Shown here in pieces: positions 1 through 5,636 of a stretch of 15,637 nt of DNA. Each line of letters begins with the position of its first letter. Positions within the stretch are counted from its first letter, which is position 1. The stretch covers positions 1-15,637 of the forward strand of contig CABQLI010000052.1 of NCBI GenBank assembly GCA_902464965.1. Reading direction: 5' to 3'. The notes beneath the pieces were generated by a model. That model made no database searches. It was given only the letters and a program-made list of their open reading frames with translations, and was not told the origin of the DNA. Origin of the DNA: an uncultured Collinsella sp. (GTDB lineage Bacteria; Actinomycetota; Coriobacteriia; Coriobacteriales; Coriobacteriaceae). The position numbers and the translations under genes are program-made.

Positions 1-6
1 TCTCCA
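1..6 (+). tRNA. 3' end of a truncated tRNA, probably tRNA-Ala
   Basis: The window opens with TCTCCA, which equals the last six bases (acceptor strand plus discriminator A) of the complete tRNA-Ala at 842-914. The downstream bases to position 55 are also identical to those after that gene. The fragment includes the U that would form the G3-U70 pair typical of tRNA-Ala, which supports a second tRNA-Ala copy cut by the window edge. Its body and anticodon are not visible, so identity is inferred from the shared 3' end and terminator. Confidence 0.55.
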
Positions 7-22
7 CCCGAGCATTGAATGA

Positions 23-50
23 GGCTCCAACGCAAGTTGGGGCCTTTTTT
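23..50 (+). terminator. rho-independent terminator after the truncated tRNA
   Basis: A 9-base-pair stem (23-31 with 36-44, one G-T pair) closes a GCAA tetraloop and is followed directly by six T residues (45-50). It is identical to the terminator of the tRNA-Ala at 931-958. Confidence 0.85.
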
Positions 51-182
51 CATATCTAACGATTTAAGCCATGTGTTGGTTGGGTAGCATCTTGGCGACA
101 TTCCCATTGTTAATTACGAATATGAATGTTAATAACTTTACGTCTCTGGATGGCAAAGCTAGTTTGCAGCGCTAATAACAAA

Positions 183-207
183 GAGGCCGGGCGTAATGCC
201 CGGCCTC
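183..207 (-). terminator. hairpin terminator of the CAU tRNA
   Basis: A perfect 10-base-pair GC-rich stem (183-192 with 198-207) has a 5-base loop. It lies 9 bases beyond the CCA end of the minus-strand tRNA. Read on the minus strand the stem is followed by TTTGTTATTA, an interrupted T tract; on the plus strand it is followed by AAAATA. It therefore most likely ends the tRNA transcript on the minus strand. Confidence 0.7.
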
Positions 208-216
208 AAAATACTC

Positions 217-292
217 TGGTGGGCCCTCCGGGATTCGAACCCAGAACCCAGGGATTATGAGTCCCCTGCGCTAACCGTTGCGCCAAGAGCCC
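217..292 (-). tRNA. tRNA with CAU anticodon (elongator Met or Ile2)
   Basis: The minus strand folds into a full 76-base cloverleaf: a 7-base-pair acceptor stem starting GGGCTCT, a 4-base-pair D stem (GCGC/GCGC), an anticodon stem with loop CTCATAA, a 5-base variable region, a T arm with TTCGAAT loop, discriminator A and an encoded CCA. The anticodon is at 257-259. It is not the initiator: the 1-72 pair is a normal G-C, and the three loop-proximal anticodon-stem pairs are not all G-C. I cannot separate elongator tRNA-Met from the lysidine-modified tRNA-Ile2 by eye, because both carry CAU in this loop context. A possible -10 box (TAGAAT) lies upstream at 311-316 on the minus strand, but I find no good -35 box. 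Confidence 0.9.
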
Positions 293-428
293 TTATGAAC
301 GGTGAATGCAATTCTAATAAAGGCATCTAAGGCCTAATTTCTTCGCTTCCCGTCGTGAAATACTACCATGCACGAGCAAGTCGCACAACGCAAGATAAAG
401 TCCAATGCTAAACAACAACCAATCTAGG

Positions 429-452
429 CGCGTCGCAGAAAAGACGCGTTTT
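429..452 (+). terminator. possible weak terminator or isolated hairpin
   Basis: CGCGTC (429-434) pairs with GACGCG (443-448) across an 8-base loop and is followed by TTTT, then AGAAAAAG. The stem is short and the T run only four bases long. No plus-strand gene lies upstream in the window, so a terminator role is uncertain. Confidence 0.3.
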
Positions 453-529
453 AGAAAAAGTTAAGGCCATTAATTCAGGGCTCCAACACATTTAACCGCG
501 AAATCAAGCTGATGCCATTTCAAAACACC

Positions 530-665
530 GCCAGTTTACTACGACTGATCGGCGACTCCCGAGCACCGCGTGTTCCCCGTTTACAAAACTGCAGGTAGGG
601 AGCCCGACGGTTGCGTGAAAAGGCGTGCGTGGTCGAACATTCCTGATTCATCGTAGTAAACCGGC
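530..665. repeat. pair of inverted-repeat arms
   Basis: GTTTACTACGA at 534-544 reappears as its exact reverse complement at 651-661. With one mismatch the match extends outward to 530 and 665 (14 of 15 positions), and looser similarity continues inward (CTGATCGG against TGAATCAGG). About 106 bases separate the two 15-base arms. This could be a small dispersed intergenic repeat or a structured RNA. Confidence 0.55.
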
Positions 666-699
666 ATAGTTCTGAGGCGCAGAGGAGGGGCAGTTCGCA

Positions 700-711
700 A
701 TCGGGCCCGAT
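700..711. repeat. 12-base perfect palindrome
   Basis: ATCGGGCCCGAT reads the same on both strands and lies about 90 bases upstream of the tRNA-Ala -35 box. It could be a protein-binding site or part of the larger repeat; nothing else supports an operator role. Confidence 0.4.
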
Positions 712-745
712 AATGGGACTGGCGGAGCACGGGAAACCCGGTTGA

Positions 746-769
746 GCGGGCGGGTCGTGTTTCGCCCGC
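746..769. repeat. GC-rich 7-base-pair hairpin
   Basis: GCGGGCG (746-752) pairs perfectly with CGCCCGC (763-769) around a 10-base loop. No T run follows on either strand, so it is not a standard terminator. Confidence 0.4.
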
Positions 770-782
770 GCCGCGACTGCGA

Positions 783-829
783 AATTTTCCAAAATTGTCC
801 TTGCATCGTGGTCCGAGTTCCCGTATAGT
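783..829 (+). promoter_or_regulatory. promoter of tRNA-Ala with UP-like AT element
   Basis: A -35 box TTGCAT (801-806) and a -10 box TATAGT (824-829) are separated by exactly 17 bases, which is ideal for the housekeeping sigma factor. Transcription would begin near 836, only a few bases before the mature tRNA 5' end at 842. Just upstream, AATTTTCCAAAATT (783-796) is AT-rich and self-complementary, placed where an UP element would contact the polymerase alpha subunit. Confidence 0.8.
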
Positions 830-841
830 ACTTTTTCGCAC

Positions 842-914
842 GGGGGCGTAGCTCAGCTGGGAGAGCGCTTGACTGGCAGTCAAGAGGTCAGGGGTTCGAT
901 CCCCCTCGTCTCCA
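842..914 (+). tRNA. tRNA-Ala (GGC)
   Basis: A complete 73-base cloverleaf: acceptor GGGGGCG pairing with CGTCTCC, D stem GCTC/GAGC, anticodon stem CTTGA/TCAAG with loop CTGGCAG (anticodon GGC at 875-877), T stem AGGGG/CCCCT with loop TTCGATC, and discriminator A. The third acceptor pair is G-U, the classic identity element for alanyl-tRNA synthetase. CCA is not encoded (CCC follows), so it would be added after transcription, unlike the CAU tRNA nearby. A good promoter lies directly upstream and a terminator directly downstream. Confidence 0.97.
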
Positions 915-963
915 CCCGAGCATTGAATGAGGCTCCAACGCAAGTTGGGGCCTTTTTTCATAT
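909..963 (+). repeat. 55-base exact direct repeat, copy 2
   Basis: Second copy of the sequence at 1-55. It overlaps the last six bases of the tRNA-Ala and all of its terminator, and ends 26 bases before the ABC-F start codon. Confidence 0.95.
931..958 (+). terminator. rho-independent terminator of tRNA-Ala
   Basis: A 9-base-pair stem (931-939 with 944-952) has a GCAA tetraloop and a run of six T (953-958). It lies only 31 bases upstream of the ABC-F start codon, so it may also control read-through into the long operon. Confidence 0.9.
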
Positions 964-989
964 AGGAACACAAGGTCAAAGGCGGCACC

Positions 990-3023
990 ATGATCCTCCT
1001 GGTCGACAAGATCGAAAAAAGCTTCGGCGCGCGCGTCCTCTTTAGCGGCGCGTCCTTCCAGATCAACCCCGGCGAGCGCTTCGCGCTCGTGGGACCCAAC
1101 GGCGCCGGCAAAACCACCATGCTCAAGATCATCATGGGCATCGACAGCCCCGACGCCGGCCAGGTCCAGTACGCCAAGGACTGCCAGGTGGGCTACCTAG
1201 AGCAGGAAACCAACCTGGAGCAAAAGGACACCACCATCCTTGCCGAGGTCATGGCCGCCGCCAAGGAAATCCGCCGTATGGGCGAGCGCGCCAACGAGCT
1301 GCAGGCCCAGATCACCGAACTCTCCGAGCAGGGCAAGGACGTCGACGCCCTCCTCAACGAGTACGGCCAGGTCCAGGACCGCTTTGAGCACCTGGGCGGC
1401 TACGAGCTCGAGAGCAACGCCCGCAAGATCCTGTCCGGCTTGGGCTTTAAGGTCACCGACTTTGAGCGCCCGTGCTCCGAGTTCTCGGGCGGCTGGCAGA
1501 TGCGCATCGCGCTGGCCAAGCTCTTCCTGCGCCACCCCGACCTGCTGCTCCTGGACGAGCCCACCAACCACCTGGACCTCGAGAGCGTCCAGTGGCTGCG
1601 CGGCTTTATCGCCAACTACGACGGCGCCGTCCTCATCGTCAGCCACGACCGCGCTTTCATGGACGCCTGCGTCGACCACGTCGCCGCACTCGAAAACCGC
1701 CGCGTGACCACCTACACCGGCAACTACAGCAGCTACCTCAAGCAGCGCGAGGACAACCTGGAGCAGATGCGCGCCAAGCGCGCCGCCCAGGAGCGCGACA
1801 TCGCCCACATGCAGGTCTTCGTCGACAAGTTCCGCTACAAGCCCACCAAGGCTGCCCAGGCCCAGGAGCGCATCCGCAAGATTGAGCAGATCAAAAAGGA
1901 GCTTGTCATCCTGCCCGAGGGCCACAAGCACATCGACTTTAAGTTCCCCGATCCGCCGCGCTCCGGCGACATGGTCGTAGGGCTCGAGGGTGTATCCAAG
2001 TCATACGGCGACAAGCACATCTACAGCGACATCGACCTCAAGCTCTACCGCGGTGAGCACGTGGCGCTCGTCGGCCCCAACGGCGCCGGCAAGTCCACCC
2101 TCATGAAGATCATCGCCGGCCTGGAGCCGCCCACTACCGGCACGCGCGACCTGGGGACCAACGTGGGTGTGGCCTACTATGCCCAGCACGCGCTCGAAGG
2201 CATGACCGAGTCCAATACCGTCCTGCAAGAGATCGACACCGTCACGCCCAAGTGGACCGTGCCGCAGCAGCGCAGCCTGCTGGGCGCCTTCCTATTTAGC
2301 GACAACGACGCAATCGAAAAGCAGGTCCGCGTCCTCTCCGGAGGCGAAAAAGCGCGTCTGGCCCTGGCAAAGATGCTCGTGGCCCCCGAGGCGCTCCTGT
2401 GCCTGGACGAGCCAACCAACCACCTGGACATCGACTCGGTGGACATGCTCGAGAACGCCCTGCAAAACTTCCCCGGCACCATCGTGCTGATCAGCCACGA
2501 CGAGCACCTGGTACGCGCTGTGGCCAACCGCATCATTGACATCCGCGATGGCAAGGTCACGGTCTACGACGGCGACTACGACTACTACCTCTACAAGCGC
2601 GAGGACCTCGCAGCCCGCGCCACCGCCGAGGCGGCAGGGGAGAGCGCACCGGCCACGGCCAAGTCCGCTAAGGTCACCGCGGCCCAGCCCGATGCGCCCG
2701 CCGCCGCTTCCAAGCCGGCCGAGGGCAAAAAGACCAAGGAGCAAAAGCGCGCCGAGGCCCAGGCCCGCGCCGCGCTCAACAAAAAGCTCAAGGGCGTGCG
2801 CAACCAGCTCAAGAAGATCGAAGCGGAGCTCGACAAAAAGCGCGCCCGCTATGACGAGCTTATGGAATTGATGGCAAGCGAAGAGCTTTATGCCGATCAG
2901 GATAAGTTCAATGCCGCGCTGGGGGAATATAACGGCCTTAAGCAAGAGCTGCCCAAGCTCGAGGACGAATGGCTCGAGCTTTCCACCCAGATCGAAGAGG
3001 AGACCGCGCGTGAACTCTCGTAA
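990..3023 (+). CDS. ABC-F family ATPase (YdiF/ABCF3-like), ribosome-associated
   Basis: ABC-F proteins are soluble twin-ATPase factors that bind the ribosomal E site and rescue or tune translation; some give antibiotic resistance. This 677-residue protein has two ABC cassettes and no membrane segments. Cassette 1 shows Walker A GPNGAGKT (35-42), signature SGGWQ (166-170), Walker B LLLLDEP (185-191) and SHD switch (218-220). Cassette 2 shows GPNGAGKS (362-369), LSGGEK (449-454), LLCLDEP (469-475) and SHD (502-504). The charged linker between them (about 240-320) is the P-site-tRNA-interacting region of the family. An Ala/Pro/Lys-rich stretch (545-590) leads into a C-terminal coiled coil (about 590-677). 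The start follows AAAGG at 978-982. The substrate ribosome state cannot be told from sequence; a housekeeping role is more likely than resistance, given the setting. Confidence 0.95.
   Translation: MILLVDKIEKSFGARVLFSGASFQINPGERFALVGPNGAGKTTMLKIIMGIDSPDAGQVQYAKDCQVGYLEQETNLEQKDTTILAEVMAAAKEIRRMGERANELQAQITELSEQGKDVDALLNEYGQVQDRFEHLGGYELESNARKILSGLGFKVTDFERPCSEFSGGWQMRIALAKLFLRHPDLLLLDEPTNHLDLESVQWLRGFIANYDGAVLIVSHDRAFMDACVDHVAALENRRVTTYTGNYSSYLKQREDNLEQMRAKRAAQERDIAHMQVFVDKFRYKPTKAAQAQERIRKIEQIKKELVILPEGHKHIDFKFPDPPRSGDMVVGLEGVSKSYGDKHIYSDIDLKLYRGEHVALVGPNGAGKSTLMKIIAGLEPPTTGTRDLGTNVGVAYYAQHALEGMTESNTVLQEIDTVTPKWTVPQQRSLLGAFLFSDNDAIEKQVRVLSGGEKARLALAKMLVAPEALLCLDEPTNHLDIDSVDMLENALQNFPGTIVLISHDEHLVRAVANRIIDIRDGKVTVYDGDYDYYLYKREDLAARATAEAAGESAPATAKSAKVTAAQPDAPAAASKPAEGKKTKEQKRAEAQARAALNKKLKGVRNQLKKIEAELDKKRARYDELMELMASEELYADQDKFNAALGEYNGLKQELPKLEDEWLELSTQIEEETARELS
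2996..3002 (+). promoter_or_regulatory. Shine-Dalgarno site inside the ABC-F gene that sets the next start
   Basis: AGAGGAG ends seven bases before the GTG at 3010. It is embedded in the last codons of the ABC-F gene and supports GTG 3010 over upstream ATG codons in the same frame or the internal ATG at 3040. Confidence 0.65.
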
Positions 3024-3306
3024 AGCCACTGCCGTGGCGATGAGCATCATCGCCGTCGCCTGTCGCATCTGCGGCATATTTATGAGTGCGATGACCGTGC
3101 TGCTGTGCTTTAGCGGCCTCACCGCCAAGCTGCAGATCGTTGGCTTTGTCGTTGAGCTTTCGCGCGCGCTGCCGAGCGCCATCGCCGGCTACGGCGTCAT
3201 CACATCGCCCTTTGGCGGCGTCTTCCGCTTGGATTACGCCATCGTGGCCGTCATCCTATTTGTAATTGACTACCTGCTCACGCGCGCCTCGCGCCGCGTC
3301 CGCTAG
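3010..3306 (+). CDS. small predicted membrane protein, function unknown
   Basis: A 98-residue protein starting at GTG and overlapping the end of the ABC-F gene by 14 bases; the start is chosen for its strong SD (AGAGGAG). The N-terminus is basic (NSRK), followed by a hydrophobic segment (about 9-36), a moderately hydrophobic middle (41-64) with Gly/Pro turns (GYGVITSPFGG), and a second clear membrane segment (76-90), ending in an Arg-rich tail (TRASRRVR). This predicts two membrane helices with positive charge at both ends. I do not recognise a family. It lies nine bases before the M50 protease gene, so the two are almost certainly co-expressed and might work together at the membrane. An alternative start is ATG 3040. 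The frame stays open upstream to 2890, but that part runs inside the ABC-F gene. Confidence 0.75.
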   Translation: MNSRKATAVAMSIIAVACRICGIFMSAMTVLLCFSGLTAKLQIVGFVVELSRALPSAIAGYGVITSPFGGVFRLDYAIVAVILFVIDYLLTRASRRVR

Positions 3307-3315
3307 GGGAGCGCC

Positions 3316-3999
3316 ATGTCCAGCAGCTACATCATGAACCTGCTCGCGAGTGCCGTCGCCGTCATTGTGGGCATCGTCATCCACGAGAGTGCGCACGCCG
3401 CCGCGGCCTGGGCACTCGGCGATAAGACGGCCCGATCGCGCGGTCGTGTCTCGCTCAACCCGCTCAACCATATCGACCCGTTTGGCACCATCATCTTGCC
3501 GCTGCTCATGCTTGCCGCCGGCGGCCCGGTGTTCGCCTTCGCCAAGCCCGTGCCCGTCTACCTCAACAACCTCAAGCACCCCAAGCGCGACGAGGTCCTG
3601 GTGAGCGTTGCCGGCCCCGCATCAAACATCGCGCTCGCATGTCTTGCCGCAGCCCTCATGCACACGGCATACGGCAACCTCTACGCCAGCATGTCCTTTG
3701 CCGTGGCATCACAGATCATGAACTTCGGCGCCACGTTCATCGTGGTCAACCTGTCGCTTGCGTTCTTCAACCTCATCCCGATTCCGCCGCTCGATGGCTC
3801 GTCGATCATCGTACCCTTCCTCAAGGGCAAGGCTCTCAACAACTATTATCGTCTGCAGCAATACGCTATGCCCATCCTCATCCTAGTGCTGTACCTGCTG
3901 CCCATGTGGACCGGCATCGACGTGATCGGCCGCTATTTCGACGTTACCGTGTATCCGCTTGCTGAACAGCTGCTCAACTTCGCAATCGCCGGCATCTAA
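3316..3999 (+). CDS. M50 (site-2 protease) family membrane metalloprotease
   Basis: Intramembrane zinc proteases of this family cut membrane-bound proteins such as anti-sigma factors. The 227-residue protein carries the HExxH zinc motif as HESAH (23-27) in the first membrane segment, and the third zinc ligand lies in NLIPIPPLDG (152-161, D160) in a later membrane segment. Other hydrophobic stretches (about 55-75, 97-117, 128-152, 178-195) give five or so membrane helices. There is no PDZ or CBS domain, so it is a minimal, short member like B. subtilis YwhC. An SD-like AGGGGAG (3305-3311) overlaps the previous stop codon. The substrate is unknown; neither a sigma/anti-sigma pair nor an obvious client lies next door. 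Confidence 0.92.
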   Translation: MSSSYIMNLLASAVAVIVGIVIHESAHAAAAWALGDKTARSRGRVSLNPLNHIDPFGTIILPLLMLAAGGPVFAFAKPVPVYLNNLKHPKRDEVLVSVAGPASNIALACLAAALMHTAYGNLYASMSFAVASQIMNFGATFIVVNLSLAFFNLIPIPPLDGSSIIVPFLKGKALNNYYRLQQYAMPILILVLYLLPMWTGIDVIGRYFDVTVYPLAEQLLNFAIAGI

Positions 4000-4017
4000 G
4001 GTAAACTTACAGGTCGG

Positions 4018-4065
4018 CCGTGCAAAACGGTCACAACATGCACCCAAACCGCGCCGCGAAGGCGC
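4018..4065 (+). other. two small hairpins in the scpA leader
   Basis: In the 84-base gap before scpA, CCGT (4018-4021) pairs with ACGG (4027-4030) and GCGCC (4051-4055) pairs with GGCGC (4061-4065, 5-base loop). The second hairpin ends five bases before the strong SD AAAGGAGGT (4070-4078). No T tract follows, so neither is a standard terminator. I see no convincing -35/-10 promoter in this gap. Confidence 0.35.
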
Positions 4066-4083
4066 CGTCAAAGGAGGTCGAAG

Positions 4084-4896
4084 ATGTCGTATCGCGTGTC
4101 GACGCAGGTCTACAGCGGACCGTTCGACCTGCTGCTGCAGCTGGTAACCCGCCAAAAAGTAGATATCGGCGCCATCTCGATCAGCGAGGTGGCCGAGCAG
4201 TACCTTGCCGAGGTCGAGCGCATCGAGGCGCTGGACCTGGACGTGGCGAGCGACTTTTTGCTGGTCGCGGCAACCCTTTTGGACATCAAGGCCGCCTCTC
4301 TGGTGCCGCAGGAGGCACCGCGCAAAGCCGATGACGATGATGGCGAGTTCGACGAAGACCTCGAGGAGCTCAGCGCGCTCGACGGCGACGCCCTGCGCGA
4401 GGTCCTGATCCAGCGTCTGATCGCCTACAAGCAGTTTAAGGGCGCGGCTGCGGCCCTTGGCGCGCGGATGCAGGCCGAAAGCCGCATGCATCCGCGTGTG
4501 GCCGGCCCCGACCCCGAGTTCCTGGGGCTCATGCCCGACTACCTGGCCGGCATCACCCTGCGCGGTCTCGCCGTCATCTGCGCCGACCTGGACGGCAAGC
4601 GCCAGACCTTCCTGTTGGAGGCCGAGCATGTGGCGCCGCATCGCGTACCGCTCGACCTGACCGTGGCCTCAGTCGACCGCTTTACCATGGCACACCAAAC
4701 CTGCACCTTCCGCGAGCTACTGGACGGCGATGCCACGACCGAGCAGCTCGTCGTCACCTTCCTGGCCATGCTTGAGCTCGCCAAGCGCGGCTCGCTCACG
4801 CTGAGCCAGGACGAGATCTTTGGAACCATCTGCATCAACCGAGTCGAGGGCGCCGAGGCCTATGTGCCCGGCGAGGGCCCCGAGCTCACCGAATAG
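4084..4896 (+). CDS. scpA: segregation and condensation protein A (kleisin)
   Basis: ScpA is the kleisin that bridges the two SMC heads and, with ScpB, forms the bacterial condensin that compacts and separates sister chromosomes. The 270-residue product has the family N-terminus (VYSGPFDLLLQLV, 9-21), the conserved helix VASDFLLVAATLLDIKAASL (54-73) that contacts the SMC neck, an acidic middle segment (82-103), and a C-terminal winged helix (about 220-256, ending DEIFGTICINRVE) that contacts the SMC head. The start has a near-perfect SD, AAAGGAGGT (4070-4078), with five-base spacing. scpB follows 11 bases downstream, the usual pairing. The smc gene is not in the window. Confidence 0.97.
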   Translation: MSYRVSTQVYSGPFDLLLQLVTRQKVDIGAISISEVAEQYLAEVERIEALDLDVASDFLLVAATLLDIKAASLVPQEAPRKADDDDGEFDEDLEELSALDGDALREVLIQRLIAYKQFKGAAAALGARMQAESRMHPRVAGPDPEFLGLMPDYLAGITLRGLAVICADLDGKRQTFLLEAEHVAPHRVPLDLTVASVDRFTMAHQTCTFRELLDGDATTEQLVVTFLAMLELAKRGSLTLSQDEIFGTICINRVEGAEAYVPGEGPELTE

Positions 4897-4907
4897 GAGC
4901 CGCAACC

Positions 4908-5636
4908 ATGTCAACCCTTTCCACGCTGGAGGCAAACAGCCTTAAAGGCGCCCTCGAGGCACTGCTGCTGGTGTCGAGCGACCCGGTGAGTGCGCCCGCG
5001 CTGGCCGGCGCACTGGATATCGCCCCCGGCGAGTGCGCGTCGCTGCTCGCCGAGCTCAAGGTTGAGTACGAGGAGGCCAACCGCGGCTTTCAGCTGCGCG
5101 AGGTCGCCGGCGGTTGGCGCCTGTTTACGCACCCCGCCTACCACGACGTGGTCGAGGCCTATGTGTTGAGCTGGGACACGCAAAAGCTGTCGCAGGCAGC
5201 GCTCGAAACCCTGGCCGTGATCGCCTACCACCAGCCCGTGACGCGCGAGGTGGTCAAGGGCATCCGCGGCGTCAACTCCGATGGCGTCATCGCGTCGCTC
5301 GTTGACAAGGGTCTGGTGCGCGAGCTCGGCCGTGACCCCCAGCGCGGTCAGGCCATCATCTACGGCACGACCAACGCCTTCTTGGAAAAGTTCGGCCTGC
5401 GTTCCACCCGCGACCTGCCCGATCTGGAGCAGTTTGCCCCCGACGAGCAGTCGCGCCAGTTTATCCGCGAGCGCCTGAGCGGCCGCAGTATTCAGTCCAC
5501 GCTCGAGGAGCAGGCCGAGGACCTAGACGAAGAGCGCGAACTGCTCGATACCGATGTTGAAGATGTTGAGGCAGTCGAGGAAGAGGACACCCTGATCGTC
5601 GACGAGACCTCGGAGGATTTGCATGACGAGGACTAA
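4908..5636 (+). CDS. scpB: segregation and condensation protein B
   Basis: ScpB forms a dimer of winged-helix proteins that binds ScpA in the SMC condensin complex. In this 242-residue protein the first winged helix spans about 10-88 and the second about 92-165, including the hallmark stretch LSQAALETLAVIAYHQPVTR (94-113) followed by IRGVNSDG. The C-terminal 43 residues (200-242) are extremely acidic, with about 24 Asp or Glu and a single Arg; such tails occur in some ScpB proteins but this one is pronounced. The SD AGGAG (4895-4899) overlaps the scpA stop codon. The 3' end overlaps the start chosen for rluB. Confidence 0.97.
   Translation: MSTLSTLEANSLKGALEALLLVSSDPVSAPALAGALDIAPGECASLLAELKVEYEEANRGFQLREVAGGWRLFTHPAYHDVVEAYVLSWDTQKLSQAALETLAVIAYHQPVTREVVKGIRGVNSDGVIASLVDKGLVRELGRDPQRGQAIIYGTTNAFLEKFGLRSTRDLPDLEQFAPDEQSRQFIRERLSGRSIQSTLEEQAEDLDEERELLDTDVEDVEAVEEEDTLIVDETSEDLHDED

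Larger units (their letters stand above)
1..55 (+). repeat. 55-base exact direct repeat, copy 1 (tRNA 3' end plus terminator)
   Basis: Bases 1-55 are identical to 909-963 and the sequences diverge at base 56 (C versus A at 964). The repeat covers the tRNA 3' end, the short linker and the whole terminator. It may extend further left, beyond the window. Confidence 0.95.
293..800. other. gene-poor spacer between two divergent tRNA genes
   Basis: I find no supportable gene here. The left part (about 300-530) is AT-richer than the rest of the window and holds one small hairpin (429-448). The right part (about 530-800) is GC-rich and structured: inverted-repeat arms at 530-544 and 651-665, a 12-base perfect palindrome (700-711) and a 7-base-pair hairpin (746-769). 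An open frame of 90 codons on the minus strand (520-792) has no recognisable domain. The stretch 56-180, left of the tRNA terminator, is AT-rich and also shows no gene. Confidence 0.6.

Noticed and set aside
520..792. 90-codon minus-strand open frame in the tRNA spacer
   Set aside because: No recognisable domain, no clear ribosome-binding site, and it overlaps inverted repeats; it is better explained as an open frame in structured GC-rich DNA. It could be revisited if homologues with conserved coding were found.
581..1177. 198-codon minus-strand open frame containing RTPDLLTASQALSQL
   Set aside because: This peptide is the well-known false translation of the antisense of a tRNA gene; it falls exactly over the tRNA-Ala and the frame also covers the promoter, terminator and start of the ABC-F gene.
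2890..3009. Longer form of the small membrane protein starting inside the ABC-F gene
   Set aside because: The first 40 codons are an out-of-frame reading of the ABC-F coiled coil, and the good SD fits GTG 3010.
2292..3182. 296-codon minus-strand open frame opposite the ABC-F 3' end
   Set aside because: Leu/Gly/Val-rich shadow of the second ATPase cassette and coiled coil; no independent motif.
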